A stretch of 64,000 nucleotides of DNA from positions 82,992 through 146,991 of the forward strand of contig JAFGGD010000049.1 of NCBI GenBank assembly GCA_016930695.1. Reading direction: 5' to 3'. The notes beneath the pieces are model-generated. The model was given only the letters and a program-made list of their open reading frames with translations, was not told the DNA's origin and searched no databases. Positions 34,999-44,400 of the stretch are shown piece after piece (the first letter of the stretch is position 1; the number at the start of each line of letters is the position of its first letter). A program made the position numbers and the translations under genes. The stretch is from Candidatus Eisenbacteria bacterium (GTDB lineage: Bacteria; Orphanbacterota; Orphanbacteria; Orphanbacterales; Orphanbacteraceae).

Positions 34999-36636
34999 AT
35001 GCGCCCCGCCAAATGGAGACGTCTCGTATCCGTTCTCTGTTCCTTCCTCCTCGTGGCCCATACGCCGCTGGCGTTCGTGGGGTGCGGATCGGGTGGAGAA
35101 GACACGTCGGGCGTGACGGACACCGGGCCGCCGTCCCTCTCCGCCGCCGCCGCCGAGCCGCTCGGCTTCCTCACCGTTTCCCACGGATCGATCCGGGCGG
35201 GATCCACGGTCGCGGTCGAATTCCGAGGTGCCGGCGATTACTTGATTCACGTGGAAACGTCCGACACCGACAAGGGAAGCGCGAAGGTCGTGGTCCCCCC
35301 GTTTATCGATATGGCGACGGGGCTCCCCTCGTCGGGGAAGGTTACGGTTGCGATCGGCGACTATGAAACCGACGACTCGCTGACGATTCTCCCTCTCCCC
35401 ACCCTCGATGGCGTCGACGGGGGCGAGGTGCTGCTCGAACTGCTCCATGTGGCGGTGGCGGAATACGAGGACGCGGAGGAGAATCTCGAGGATCTCTACG
35501 ACGAAGCGGGCGGCGCCGTGAACGTCGACACCTCCCTCGCCTTCATCGGTGAACAGATCGCTGTTCTCGAAAGGATGATCGAGCAGATCGAGGAGGAAGG
35601 CGCGCTCGATATCGAACTGGAGTCCGGCGTGACAATGCTCACGGCGGACCAGTTATCGATCGTGGATCGTCTGATCGCCGCCTCGCTTCGCGGCATCGCG
35701 GAGGAACTGGAGATTCCGAACTGGTCCTCCACCCGCTCTTTCTCCTTCCAACGGACAGTATCGAGCGATGAACCTCTGGTGGATGTCCAGGTGGTGGTGG
35801 ATGAAATCAAGGACCGGGGGGTCGAGGGAGGAAGGGCGTACCTCGGCATGTTCATACTGACCTGCACGATCGCCGGCTTCCTCGTCGGCGGTCCGGTGGG
35901 AGGCGTGATCGGCGCCTCCCTCGGATTGTATGCGGCCTGGACCGGCGCTGCGCTCGATCTGGGCGCCTCCGCCTTGACGAACGAAAACAGCGAAGCCCTC
36001 CTCACGGACGAGGAAGGGGACTTCACGATCACGAGAGACGTGATCGACCAGGTGATCCGTGTCGGGAGCCAGTTCGCTTCGGGGCTCTCCGGGCTGGCCG
36101 GCAGACTGGGGAACGTCATCTCCAACTGGCTGACCTACCGGGATACCGCGGAAGCGCTGGACAACGTGATGAACGGGGAAAACGGAGACGGGGACAACGG
36201 GGATGGCGACGGGAACGGGGACGAATACGGCACCTACATTCACGTCGCTTATTACGTGAACACCGACGGCACGGAAGGGATGGATCCGGGCGACGCGCAG
36301 ATCTTCCTCACCGGGAATCCCGTCTTGCCGACCATCAACTGGACGATTCCGGAGGACGTGCTCGCTGTCGGCGTTCTCGTGCAACCGGCCGATGCATGGT
36401 ACGCCATCACCTGCACCAACATCGGCACGCCGGAGCACCCGGTGTACGACCCGATTACCTCACCGCTGCTCTACGGCGATTACACCGTGCCCAATACGGA
36501 AGTCTGGGAAGCCTTCGGAGTCGTCACCGAACCGACACGCCAGCTGTTGATCGAAATGAGCGTCCCCTATGAGGTGTGGATCGCCACGATCGAAGGTAAG
36601 TACGCCAAACTCCTCTTTCAGATCCGTCGGAAGTGA
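34999..36636 (+). CDS. Predicted lipoprotein with glycine-zipper membrane segment, function unknown
   Basis: The protein has 545 residues. The signal ends in LAFVGC (lipobox). An N-terminal beta domain (about 50-135, LTVSHGSIRAGSTVAVEF) is followed by a helical, acidic region (about 145-230, with ERMIEQIEEEG), a glycine-rich hydrophobic stretch (about 280-325: GFLVGGPVGGVIGASLGLYAAW) typical of glycine zippers that insert in membranes, a linker rich in Gly/Asp/Asn (about 395-412), and a C-terminal beta domain. I do not recognise the family. It stands alone between two repeat copies and upstream of tmRNA, in an accessory stretch. A lipoprotein that can insert into membranes is all the sequence supports. 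Confidence 0.6.
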   Translation: MRPAKWRRLVSVLCSFLLVAHTPLAFVGCGSGGEDTSGVTDTGPPSLSAAAAEPLGFLTVSHGSIRAGSTVAVEFRGAGDYLIHVETSDTDKGSAKVVVPPFIDMATGLPSSGKVTVAIGDYETDDSLTILPLPTLDGVDGGEVLLELLHVAVAEYEDAEENLEDLYDEAGGAVNVDTSLAFIGEQIAVLERMIEQIEEEGALDIELESGVTMLTADQLSIVDRLIAASLRGIAEELEIPNWSSTRSFSFQRTVSSDEPLVDVQVVVDEIKDRGVEGGRAYLGMFILTCTIAGFLVGGPVGGVIGASLGLYAAWTGAALDLGASALTNENSEALLTDEEGDFTITRDVIDQVIRVGSQFASGLSGLAGRLGNVISNWLTYRDTAEALDNVMNGENGDGDNGDGDGNGDEYGTYIHVAYYVNTDGTEGMDPGDAQIFLTGNPVLPTINWTIPEDVLAVGVLVQPADAWYAITCTNIGTPEHPVYDPITSPLLYGDYTVPNTEVWEAFGVVTEPTRQLLIEMSVPYEVWIATIEGKYAKLLFQIRRK

Positions 36637-36695
36637 TGTGCCCATTCCCTGCTCCGGGAACGGCGATCGAGGCGGCGATCAAGCTCCTCGAGATG

Positions 36696-36750
36696 CCCGT
36701 ATCCGCTCAAGTTTTTGGAGACATTTTGGAGACGGGGAATCCGCGAATCC
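36696..36750 (+). repeat. Dispersed repeat copy R2
   Basis: Direct-orientation partner of R1, with an internal tandem TTTTTGGAGAC / ATTTTGGAGAC. It ends about 30 bases from the tmRNA 3' end. A hairpin CTAACGCCTTGCG...AAGTAGTTAG (36750-36777) follows. Confidence 0.6.
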
Positions 36751-36781
36751 CTAACGCCTTGCGGCGCAAGTAGTTAGGAGG

Positions 36782-37136
36782 TGGAGGCGGCGGGAATCGA
36801 ACCCGCGTCCGAAAGCGGTTCCACGGAGGAGTCTACGTGCGTAGTGCGGTCTTTTGTCGTCATCCTCGCGAAGCTCCGGCCGGCAGGATCCTCGCAGGAC
36901 CGAGCCCTAAGTTCTCGCCTCTTCCCTCGGGCCAAGGGTCGAGGCCAGCCCGTGATTAACGACGCCCGCTTCTCCCCCCACGGGCAGGGGAAGGGCGAAC
37001 GGACCACCTGTTATTTAGGCGGCCAAAGCCAAGTTATCGTTGGCAGTTGTGTTTTCCCGCCGGTATTTACGAGGTCGGCGAGATCCTCGGCACGCGGCCC
37101 CCGCTTACTGCGCCCCCGTCGAATCCATTCGCCCCC
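36782..37136 (-). ncRNA. ssrA: tmRNA (transfer-messenger RNA)
   Basis: Minus strand, about 355 nt. The 5' end GGGGGCG-AATGGATTCGACGGGG and the 3' tRNA-like end (T-arm GGTTCGATTCC, acceptor CGCCTCC plus A) pair as a 7-bp acceptor stem with one G-U. CCA is not encoded (CCT in the genome). The tag frame GCC AAC GAT AAC TTG GCT TTG GCC GCC TAA at 37044-37015 gives ANDNLALAA-stop, one residue shorter than the E. coli tag and ending in the usual LAA. It rescues stalled ribosomes with SmpB (not in this window). Confidence 0.95.
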
Positions 37137-37242
37137 TTACCGGAAGTGTCGATTCGCCGGCTGCCGAGCGGCCGTCCCTTACAATATCGCCCGAAAAGCC
37201 CCTCCCGGCAAGGGTTTTGCCGCGCCGGCGCCCGATTTTCCG

Positions 37243-37271
37243 TTGACACTCCTCCGCCGGGGATGTTAGTT
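37243..37271 (+). promoter_or_regulatory. Promoter for tRNA-Lys
   Basis: -35 TTGACA (37243-37248), 17-bp spacer, -10 TTAGTT (37266-37271), 36 bases before the tRNA. It is divergent from the tmRNA gene. Confidence 0.6.
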
Positions 37272-37306
37272 TGCCTAGTCGAGGCCGACGCCGATTTTTT
37301 TTGTTC

Positions 37307-37382
37307 GGGCCGTTAGCTCAATTGGCAGAGCACCTGACTCTTAATCAGTAGGTTGAAGGTTCGATTCCTTCACGGCCCACCA
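37307..37382 (+). tRNA. tRNA-Lys (CTT)
   Basis: 76 nt including encoded CCA. Acceptor GGGCCGT pairs with ACGGCCC; D-arm GCTCAATTGGCAGAGC; anticodon CTT at 37340-37342 in CTGACTCTTAATCAG; T-arm with GGTTCGATTCC. Confidence 0.97.
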
Positions 37383-37386
37383 AAAC

Positions 37387-37423
37387 AACGCCCCCGCCGG
37401 GAGTCCGGTAGGGGCGTTCTTGC
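37387..37423 (+). terminator. Terminator after tRNA-Lys
   Basis: Stem AACGCCCC / GGGGCGTT with an inner CCGG/CCGG pairing, followed by CTTGC. The T-run is short. Confidence 0.55.
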
Positions 37424-37438
37424 AATGAGTTGCACCAC

Positions 37439-39226
37439 TCAGCGGTCTCCGCCGCCTCCCGTGAGGCGCGCCGCTTCCTTCCGAAGGGAATCCGCCTCCG
37501 CCCCCCTCCCCTGTGCGAGACGCACCTCCGCCAGATGGCCGAGCGTTTCCGCCCGGCTCCCCTCCTCTCCGCGCCCGAAGAGGGGGATCGCCTCCTCGAA
37601 CGCTTCCGCCGCTTCCTCCATCTCCCCCTTCCGGAAAAGCGCCCAACCGAGGCTGTCCAGATAGAAGCGCCGCCTCCCCGGCTCGAGGCCGATCGCCCCC
37701 CGGATCAGATTCACCGCCCGGTCCAGGCGGATTCCCCTCTCCGCGTAGAGATAGCCGAGGGCGTTCCGCGTGAGGGGCACCCCCTCGTTCCGCCGGAAGG
37801 ACTCCTCGAAGGCGGCGGTCGCCTCCTCCACGCGTCCCATGCGATACAGCGCGTCCCCCCGCAGGTAGTGCAGGTGCCAGGAGCGGTCGGCGCGCACCCC
37901 CAAGAAGCCGCTCATCGAGAGAAGCAGACCGGCACCGATCAGCGCGGCGCCGATCGCGGCCCCCCGCCGATGGGCGCGCAGGTCGCCGGCGAAACGGAAG
38001 AGACCGGCCGCGGCGGCGGCGGCGAGCACCGGCAGGAGGGGAAGACGGAAGCGCCCCACCACGAAGAAGAAGAGCGGCGGGAGGAGGACGGCGAGGGCGT
38101 AGAGGAGCAGGAGCCTTCCGCGACGCGTCCTCCGGAGCGTCCCGAATCCGGCGAGGCCGAGGGCGAAGAGGATTCCGAAGCCGAAGGGGAGAATACGTAG
38201 GGGGAGGCTCGTCTCGGCGACGGCGGCGGGATCGATGTTATCACTGATCTCGGCGTCGTTCACGAGATAGTAGGCGCGCCGAAGGGTGAGGGCGAGCGCG
38301 CCCCCCGGATCGGCGGCGATCCATCGAAGCCCCTCTCCCAGCCAATAGCGCGAAACCCGGGAGGGCCGGAGAGGCCCGCCCGCCTCCCTCTCGGCTATGG
38401 CGCGCGCCGCCCGCTCCGCCTCTCCCGGCTCGTTGGGGAGTTGCTGCGCGAGAGCGCTTCTGCCGTCGGCGCCGGCGTGGTTGCCGAGGTAGAAGTTGAC
38501 CCCGCCGTTGGAACTCACGAGGACGAAATCGCCCCCCACCGCGTTATGGATCGTCGCCGGAAGAATCCCGACGATCACTCCCGCGGCGAGCGCCGCCGCC
38601 GAGCGCCGCGCCCGCCTGTAGCGCACCAGAAGAAGAAGCGGGAAGAGGAGGATCGTCGGGCGGGCGAGGGCGGAGAGGCCGATCAGAAGTCCCGCGGCGC
38701 CGTAGAGGAGCGCGCCGCCGCGCTCCTCGGCGCGGGCGAGGAGGAGGAGCGCCCCGAGATTGAGCAGAAGCACCACCGACGCCGGGAGGAGTTCCCCCCC
38801 GTAGAAAACCGCCGGCGCGTACAGGGCGACGAAGATCCCCGCCGCGACCGCCCTCCCCCGGCCGAGGGCCGGGCGGACGAGGAGCGCCGTCATCGGCGCG
38901 GCGAGCGACGAAAGGATGAGGAACGCCATGCGCGCACCCCCCGCCCCCTCGGCGCCGAAAAGCCGGGCCATCGCCGCCAGCAGCCAGATGATGAGGGGCG
39001 GTTTGTAGTAGACCGCCTCCCCTCCCGCGCCGGCGAGGATCGCCCGCGCCCCCTCCCAGAAGAGGCGGGCGTCCACCTGCGGATGATCGAAGAGGATGTC
39101 GCCGCGGAGCGAGAGGCCGTAGGCGACGCGCGCGGCGAGGGCGACGAGAAGGAGCGCCCCCGCGTCGATCCACGCGCCGCCCCCTCCTGTGCGACGGACC
39201 CCTCTCTCTCGTCGTGCGCTCATCAT
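37439..39226 (-). CDS. Membrane glycosyltransferase (GT39/GT83-like, PMT_2) with C-terminal TPRs
   Basis: The protein has 595 residues. The first 430 hold about ten hydrophobic helices with the plan of lipid-linked sugar transferases: GDILFDHPQVDARLFWEGAR with acidic residues in the first extracytoplasmic loop, then YYKPPLIIWLLA. The last 160 residues are tetratricopeptide repeats (LRGDALYRMGRVEEATAAFE, DSLGWALFRKGEMEEAAEAF). The fusion suggests a membrane enzyme that glycosylates protein or lipid and uses the TPRs to dock a partner. Acceptor and donor unknown. Not in an operon with its neighbours; it is followed on the opposite strand by tRNA-Lys. Confidence 0.75.
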   Translation of the reverse strand: MMSARRERGVRRTGGGGAWIDAGALLLVALAARVAYGLSLRGDILFDHPQVDARLFWEGARAILAGAGGEAVYYKPPLIIWLLAAMARLFGAEGAGGARMAFLILSSLAAPMTALLVRPALGRGRAVAAGIFVALYAPAVFYGGELLPASVVLLLNLGALLLLARAEERGGALLYGAAGLLIGLSALARPTILLFPLLLLVRYRRARRSAAALAAGVIVGILPATIHNAVGGDFVLVSSNGGVNFYLGNHAGADGRSALAQQLPNEPGEAERAARAIAEREAGGPLRPSRVSRYWLGEGLRWIAADPGGALALTLRRAYYLVNDAEISDNIDPAAVAETSLPLRILPFGFGILFALGLAGFGTLRRTRRGRLLLLYALAVLLPPLFFFVVGRFRLPLLPVLAAAAAAGLFRFAGDLRAHRRGAAIGAALIGAGLLLSMSGFLGVRADRSWHLHYLRGDALYRMGRVEEATAAFEESFRRNEGVPLTRNALGYLYAERGIRLDRAVNLIRGAIGLEPGRRRFYLDSLGWALFRKGEMEEAAEAFEEAIPLFGRGEEGSRAETLGHLAEVRLAQGRGAEADSLRKEAARLTGGGGDR

Positions 39227-39322
39227 GATCCGTCCAGGCTAACAGCGCCGGGACGCGCGGGCAAGAGGCGCGGCGCGACGCCCCGCCTCCCGATTTCCAC
39301 GCGGCCCGCCCCCCACCGCGTG

Positions 39323-39351
39323 TTGACACCCCCCCATGCGCCCCGTAAAGT
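39323..39351 (+). promoter_or_regulatory. Promoter for the NupC gene
   Basis: -35 TTGACA (39323-39328), 17-bp spacer, -10 TAAAGT (39346-39351), 24 bases before the start codon. Confidence 0.7.
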
Positions 39352-39374
39352 TACGCCCATCGAGGAGGAAATCC

Positions 39375-40643
39375 ATGGAACGATTCATCAGCATCCTCGG
39401 CATCGCCGTCATTCTCGGCATCGCCTGGTTGCTCTCCAATAACCGCCGCCGCATCAACGGCAGGCTGATCGTCACCGGCCTCGCCCTTCAATGGATCTTC
39501 GCGCTCCTCATCCTTCGCACCGCCCCGGGGAAGGTGGTCTTCCAGGCGGCCCGCGCCGGCGTCGCCAAACTCCTCAGCTTCACCGATCACGGCGCTTCCT
39601 TCCTCTTCGGCAATCTCTATCGCGGCGACGCGGGCGTGGTGGAGGGGATCGGCGGCGGCGGCCCCTACGGCCTCACGGATCTGAGCAGCGGCGCGCCGGT
39701 CGCCATAGGCCCGATCTTCGCCTTTCACGTCCTCACCACCATCATCTTCTTCGCCTCCCTCATGTCCGTGCTCTACCACCTCGGGTTGATGCAACGGATC
39801 GTGCGCGCCTTCGCCTGGGTGATGCGGAAGACGCTCCGCACCAGCGGCGCCGAAACCCTCTCGGCGGCGGCGAACATCTTCGTCGGGCAGACCGAGGCGC
39901 CTCTCGTGATCCGCCCCTACGTGGCGAAGATGACGCGTTCGGAGCTGATGGCGGTCATGACCGGCGGGTTCGCCACCGTCGCCGGCGGCGTGCTCGCCGC
40001 CTACGTCCGTTTCGGAATCGACGCGGGGCACCTCCTCGCGGCGAGCGTGATGAGCGCCCCCGCCGCGCTGGTGATCGCCAAGATCATCTTCCCCGAAACG
40101 GAAGTTTCCGCCACGGCCGGCGGCGTCCCCCTCGCGCTGGAGAAGAAAACCGCCAACGTGATCGACGCGGCGGCGGCGGGCGCCGCGGACGGCCTCAAGC
40201 TGGCGCTCAACGTGGGGGCGATGCTCCTCGCCTTCATCGCCCTGGTGGCGATGATGGATTTCTTTCTCGGCTACCTGCACACGAGCCTCCGCCAGGTCTT
40301 CGGATACATCTTCGCCCCCCTCGCCTGGTGCATGGGTGTTCCGAAAAAAGACATCCTCGTCGTCGGGAACCTGCTGGGCACAAAAATCGCCATCAATGAA
40401 TTCATCGGCTACCTCGACCTGGCGGCGGCGAAGGCGACCCTCTCGCCGCGCTCCACGGTGATCGCCACCTACGCGCTCTGCGGTTTCGCCAACCTCAGTT
40501 CGATCGCGATTCAGATCGGGGGGATCAGCGGGATCGCGCCGGAGCGGCGGGGAGACCTGGCGCGGCTCGGCCTACGGGCGATGATCGCCGGCGCGCTCGC
40601 CTCTTGGATGACCGCATGCATCGCCGGGACGTTGATCGGATGA
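39375..40643 (+). CDS. NupC-type concentrative nucleoside transporter
   Basis: The start is ATG at 39375 behind GAGGAGGAAATCC, not the ATG 13 codons upstream, which overlaps the promoter. The protein has 422 residues with about ten membrane segments. CNT-family motifs are evident: GNLYRGDAGVVEGIGGG, AANIFVGQTEAPLVIRPYV, MTRSELMAVMTGGFATVAGG, NEFIGYL and TYALCGFANLSSIAIQIGG. It couples nucleoside uptake to sodium or protons. Its last four bases overlap the start of the DUF1573 gene. Confidence 0.95.
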   Translation: MERFISILGIAVILGIAWLLSNNRRRINGRLIVTGLALQWIFALLILRTAPGKVVFQAARAGVAKLLSFTDHGASFLFGNLYRGDAGVVEGIGGGGPYGLTDLSSGAPVAIGPIFAFHVLTTIIFFASLMSVLYHLGLMQRIVRAFAWVMRKTLRTSGAETLSAAANIFVGQTEAPLVIRPYVAKMTRSELMAVMTGGFATVAGGVLAAYVRFGIDAGHLLAASVMSAPAALVIAKIIFPETEVSATAGGVPLALEKKTANVIDAAAAGAADGLKLALNVGAMLLAFIALVAMMDFFLGYLHTSLRQVFGYIFAPLAWCMGVPKKDILVVGNLLGTKIAINEFIGYLDLAAAKATLSPRSTVIATYALCGFANLSSIAIQIGGISGIAPERRGDLARLGLRAMIAGALASWMTACIAGTLIG

Positions 40644-41368
40644 GAAGCGCGGCGACCTTCGCGCGACGCGCTCTTCCCGCCGCGGCGGCGCTCGCCCTCC
40701 TCTTCTCCTTGGGGAAGGGCGCGGCGACGGCCGATGGGAGCCGGCCGGTCACCTTCGTCGTCGAGCCCGAGGTGGCGGACCTCGGTTTCGTCGAAGGAGA
40801 CACCACCCTCCCCTTCCTCTTCTTGCTGAGGAACGAAGGGGGGCGCACGATCACGATCGAAGAGGTTTCCACCACCTGCGGCTGCACCGTCGCCTTCCTT
40901 CCGGACAGCACCATCCCGCCCGGCGGCGCGGTCCCTCTGTCGGGCACATTCGAGACGCGCAAGATGGAGGGGAAAACGCGCAAGGCGATCTTCGTCCGGA
41001 GCGACGACGAGACGCGGCCCCAGGCGGTCCTTTTCCTGCAGATCTGGATTCAGCGCCGGCTCTCCTGGTCCCCCCGAAAGCTGAACTTCCCCAACGTCCT
41101 TTCCGGCGAGAGCAAGGAGATGATCGTACTGATTCGGGGCGCGACCGGCCTCCCCTTCGCCGTCACCGGCGTGGACGTGCCGGAGGGATTTTCCTGGGCG
41201 ATCGAAACGGGCGAACGCCCGGAGGACCGCCTTCTCCACGTCACCCTTCTCCCCCGCGAGACGGCCGGACGGTTCCGCGAGGAACTGACGATCCGCACCA
41301 ACGTGGAGGGGAGGGAAACGATCGCCGTCCCGATCATCGGGAACGTGACCGGCCGGCGGGCGCCTTAG
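40640..41368 (+). CDS. Exported DUF1573 protein
   Basis: ATGA overlap with the nupC-like gene. The protein has 242 residues with a signal peptide (ending GAATA-DG). The DUF1573 core FVVEPEVADLGFVEGDTTLPF ... LLRNEGGRTITIEEVSTTCGCT is present, with the conserved TTCGCT motif; a second immunoglobulin-like domain follows (about 130-235). Role unknown in the family; the coupling to a nucleoside transporter may only reflect shared transcription. Ends at a strong terminator. Confidence 0.85.
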   Translation: MRSAATFARRALPAAAALALLFSLGKGAATADGSRPVTFVVEPEVADLGFVEGDTTLPFLFLLRNEGGRTITIEEVSTTCGCTVAFLPDSTIPPGGAVPLSGTFETRKMEGKTRKAIFVRSDDETRPQAVLFLQIWIQRRLSWSPRKLNFPNVLSGESKEMIVLIRGATGLPFAVTGVDVPEGFSWAIETGERPEDRLLHVTLLPRETAGRFREELTIRTNVEGRETIAVPIIGNVTGRRAP

Positions 41369-41393
41369 ACGCCCGCGCGGTGGAGAAGAAGAA

Positions 41394-41420
41394 CCTCGCG
41401 CAAGAGCGCGGATTTTTTTT
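41394..41420 (+). terminator. Rho-independent terminator after the DUF1573 gene
   Basis: Stem CGCGC / GCGCG with flanking C-G pairs and loop AAGA, followed by A and eight Ts (41413-41420). Confidence 0.88.
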
Positions 41421-41429
41421 CCTCGGCCC

Positions 41430-44400
41430 CTAACGGATCAACACCATCTTGCCGCTCGCCGCGCGGCCCGCCGCTTCGAAGCGCCAGAGGTAGACGCCCG
41501 AGGGGGAAGTTCGTCCGAAACGGTCCCGGCCGTCCCAACGACAGGCGCCTTCGCCCGCGGGGATCGCCTCGTCGAGAGGGACCGCCACGAGACGCCCGCG
41601 CACGTCGTAGACGCTCACCCGCGCGCGGCCCGCCTCCGGGGCCCGGTAGCGGATCGCCGAACCGACCCGGTAAGGGGTCGGCGGCGCGAAGAAGAGCGCT
41701 TCCTCCCTCTCTTCCGGAAGAGGCCGGCCCTCCACGCCGGTCGACGTCATGGAATAGACCGCGTACTCGTTCCACTCCACGTCGCCGTTCGATTGGACCG
41801 CGCCGGGGGCCTGCCCGGAGAGGGCGCCGCCGTCGGCGTTTCCGTAGAGCGCCGCGGCGATCCGCACCGTCTCCGCCCCGCCGAGAAGCGAGCGGAGAAG
41901 AGTCCCCTCGAGAACCGCGCCGGAGGCGGACTCGCCGGAAAAGACGTTCTCTCCCGAATCGAACCAGCCGTGCCAGCCGTTGGTGCTCTCCCGGGCGAGG
42001 AAGTATTCCTTGCCGTGCACCGTTCCCCCCTTCGCCCAGGGTGCGGCGACGGCGGCGCTCTCGGCGGCGATGAGGAGGAAACGGTCGAGGCCGGAGGCGC
42101 CCGTCGCGGCGACGTAGAGCCGCTCCGCGTCGTGGGCGACCCAGAGGCTGGTCCCTCCCGCCTCGGCGAGGAACGTCGCCCCCGCGTCGACCGCGCCGTC
42201 CATCACGAATCCGGAGGGGCCTCCCCCGGAGACGGACACGTGCCAGTCCGCGCCGTTGTTGTTGTCCCAGCCGCCGGCGCCGTCGTTGAAAACGAAGTCC
42301 ACGCTCGTCGCCGCGGAGGGGATCGAATAGGTATAGGTCCAAAGCGTATCGCCGGGAAGGAGGGTCATCGCCGGATCGGGGGAGAGCACCTCCTGCCAGC
42401 AGCTGTGGCCGATGTGGATGTAAACCGGGTCGGTGTCGTCGGCGAGCGCGCCGGGGCGAGCGTCGTAGATGATTTGGAGCGTTTCGCCGGCGACCGGCTC
42501 CTCCGGCGACCAGGTCGCGACGTCGCCTCCGCCGCTCCCGGAACCGCTCCCCACCCAGACGTGCTGGATCGGCGAGCGTTTCACGAGGCCGAGAGAATCC
42601 GTCGCCTCGACATAGTAATCGACGAGCTGCTCCGAGAGGCCGGTCACCTCCACATAGTATTCGTCCGCGATGTAATTCGGCAGGACGCTGAAGTCGATCT
42701 CAGGATTATTGTAGGGATCGCCGAGGGGCATCACGCGACGGTTCATGAAGAGGCCGGTCCAGGCGCCCACGCCGGCGCCCCCCGCGTAGGTCTCGTTGAC
42801 GTCGGTGGCGGGGTCGTTCACGCCGTCGCCGTCGATCCGGTAGCGGAGAACGACCGAGTCGATCCCGCTCACGTCGTGGACGAACGTCCACACATGAAAG
42901 TCCCGGTCCATGGCGAGCCCCTGCCCGCCCGGATATCCCCAGAGCGAGCCTCCGCCGAAACCGCCCGGGTTCCAGGGAAGGCGCTGCGGGAGCCAGATCG
43001 TGGGCGGCACCATGTCGCTCCCGGTGGCGATCACCGCGTCGGCGCGGTCCGTCGCCTCGTTGCACGCGAGGGTCGCCTTGATCTCCATGTCGAGGGCGAC
43101 GCCGTAGTACATGTAGCCGCTCTCGTATCCGGCGAGGAGGAAGTGCCACGCCGTCTCCGCGTCGTTCGCTCCGGTCGAGGGATCGGCCACGCGCGCCGGA
43201 TCCGCCGCGCCCTGGATCGCCTCCGCCGTCTCCACCCGGTTCTGCGCCGCCGTGAGCACCGCCCAATTCCTCTCGTCCTCCGCCCATCCGTTCGGAATGT
43301 CGAACTGGCCCGAGGAGTTCACGAGCGGCCAGTTCCAGTTGATGAACTGCGGAGAGCCGAAATCGCCGTCGGCGTTCACCCATCCGCCGTCCTCCACGCG
43401 CGCCACGTCGGAGGAGTCCACCGGATGGTCCGCCAGGTATTCCTCGATCGTGGTCGGCTCGTAGCCGGCGGTTGCCGCGCCGTGACAGAAGGAAGTCACG
43501 TTTTCATTGAAGTACGAATAACCGCCGGACCATGCGTTGTCGCCGTCATGGGCGAAGAGGATCAGCATCGGTTTCGACGGGTCGTTGTAGGGAGCGATGG
43601 CGTCGATCTGGCCGGTGCCGTAGAGGCCGTACCCCTCGTCCCACCCCATGGCGTTCGCCGCGGGGAGGACGACGAGCCGCGATTCCGAACCCGTCTCCGG
43701 ATCGACGTAACGCGCCCAGTGCGGTTGATGCCCGAAGGGAAGCGCCGTCTTCACCGTCACGCCGCGGCTGATGTAGATGGAGTTCCAGTCCCCCGCGGCG
43801 GGATTGGTTTGGTCCGCCGGGTTGGGCGGGTCGCAGTTGTCCTCGTTCGCGGCGTAGGGGTAATCGGCGCAGGCCCGCGAGAGATGCGTGTTCGCCACGA
43901 TCGCCCACTCCGTTCCCTCGCCGGCGAGAACCGGAATGAGTCTTTCGGAGAAGCAGGTCTCGGCGGGGAAGTACCCCTTCGTCGCCGGCGCGCTCCCCCA
44001 CATGGCGGAGCGGAGCGCCTTCGCGACCTTCAGCTCCATACGGAACGCGTTCTCGTCCATCAGCGGCGCGATCGGGTGATGGGCCGCCACGAGCACCATG
44101 TCGCAGCGGGTACGCCCGCCGCTCGTCGTCCATCCCGCCGCCTCGCGATACCACCGGTACCAGTCCGGCGCGTAGCGCCCCCCGTTCCATCCGTTGTCGC
44201 CGAGGGAGAAGAGGTTCTCCGCCAGCGCCGAGGCGAAGCTCACCTGCGCCCCCGCGTCGGGGAGATCGAGCACCGTGGAGAGGGCTATCCGCGGGTAATC
44301 CTGATAGTCCCGCACCCGGTCGTCCTTGTTGAACACGTCGAACACGTCCGACTGGGAGTGGCCGAGGGTGATCGTCTCATAGGCCGTTTCGTATTCGCCG

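Noticed and set aside
31638..37136. A complete integrated island with attL/attR at ssrA
   Set aside because: No integrase and no second copy of the ssrA 3' end was found, so only a tentative island finding is kept.
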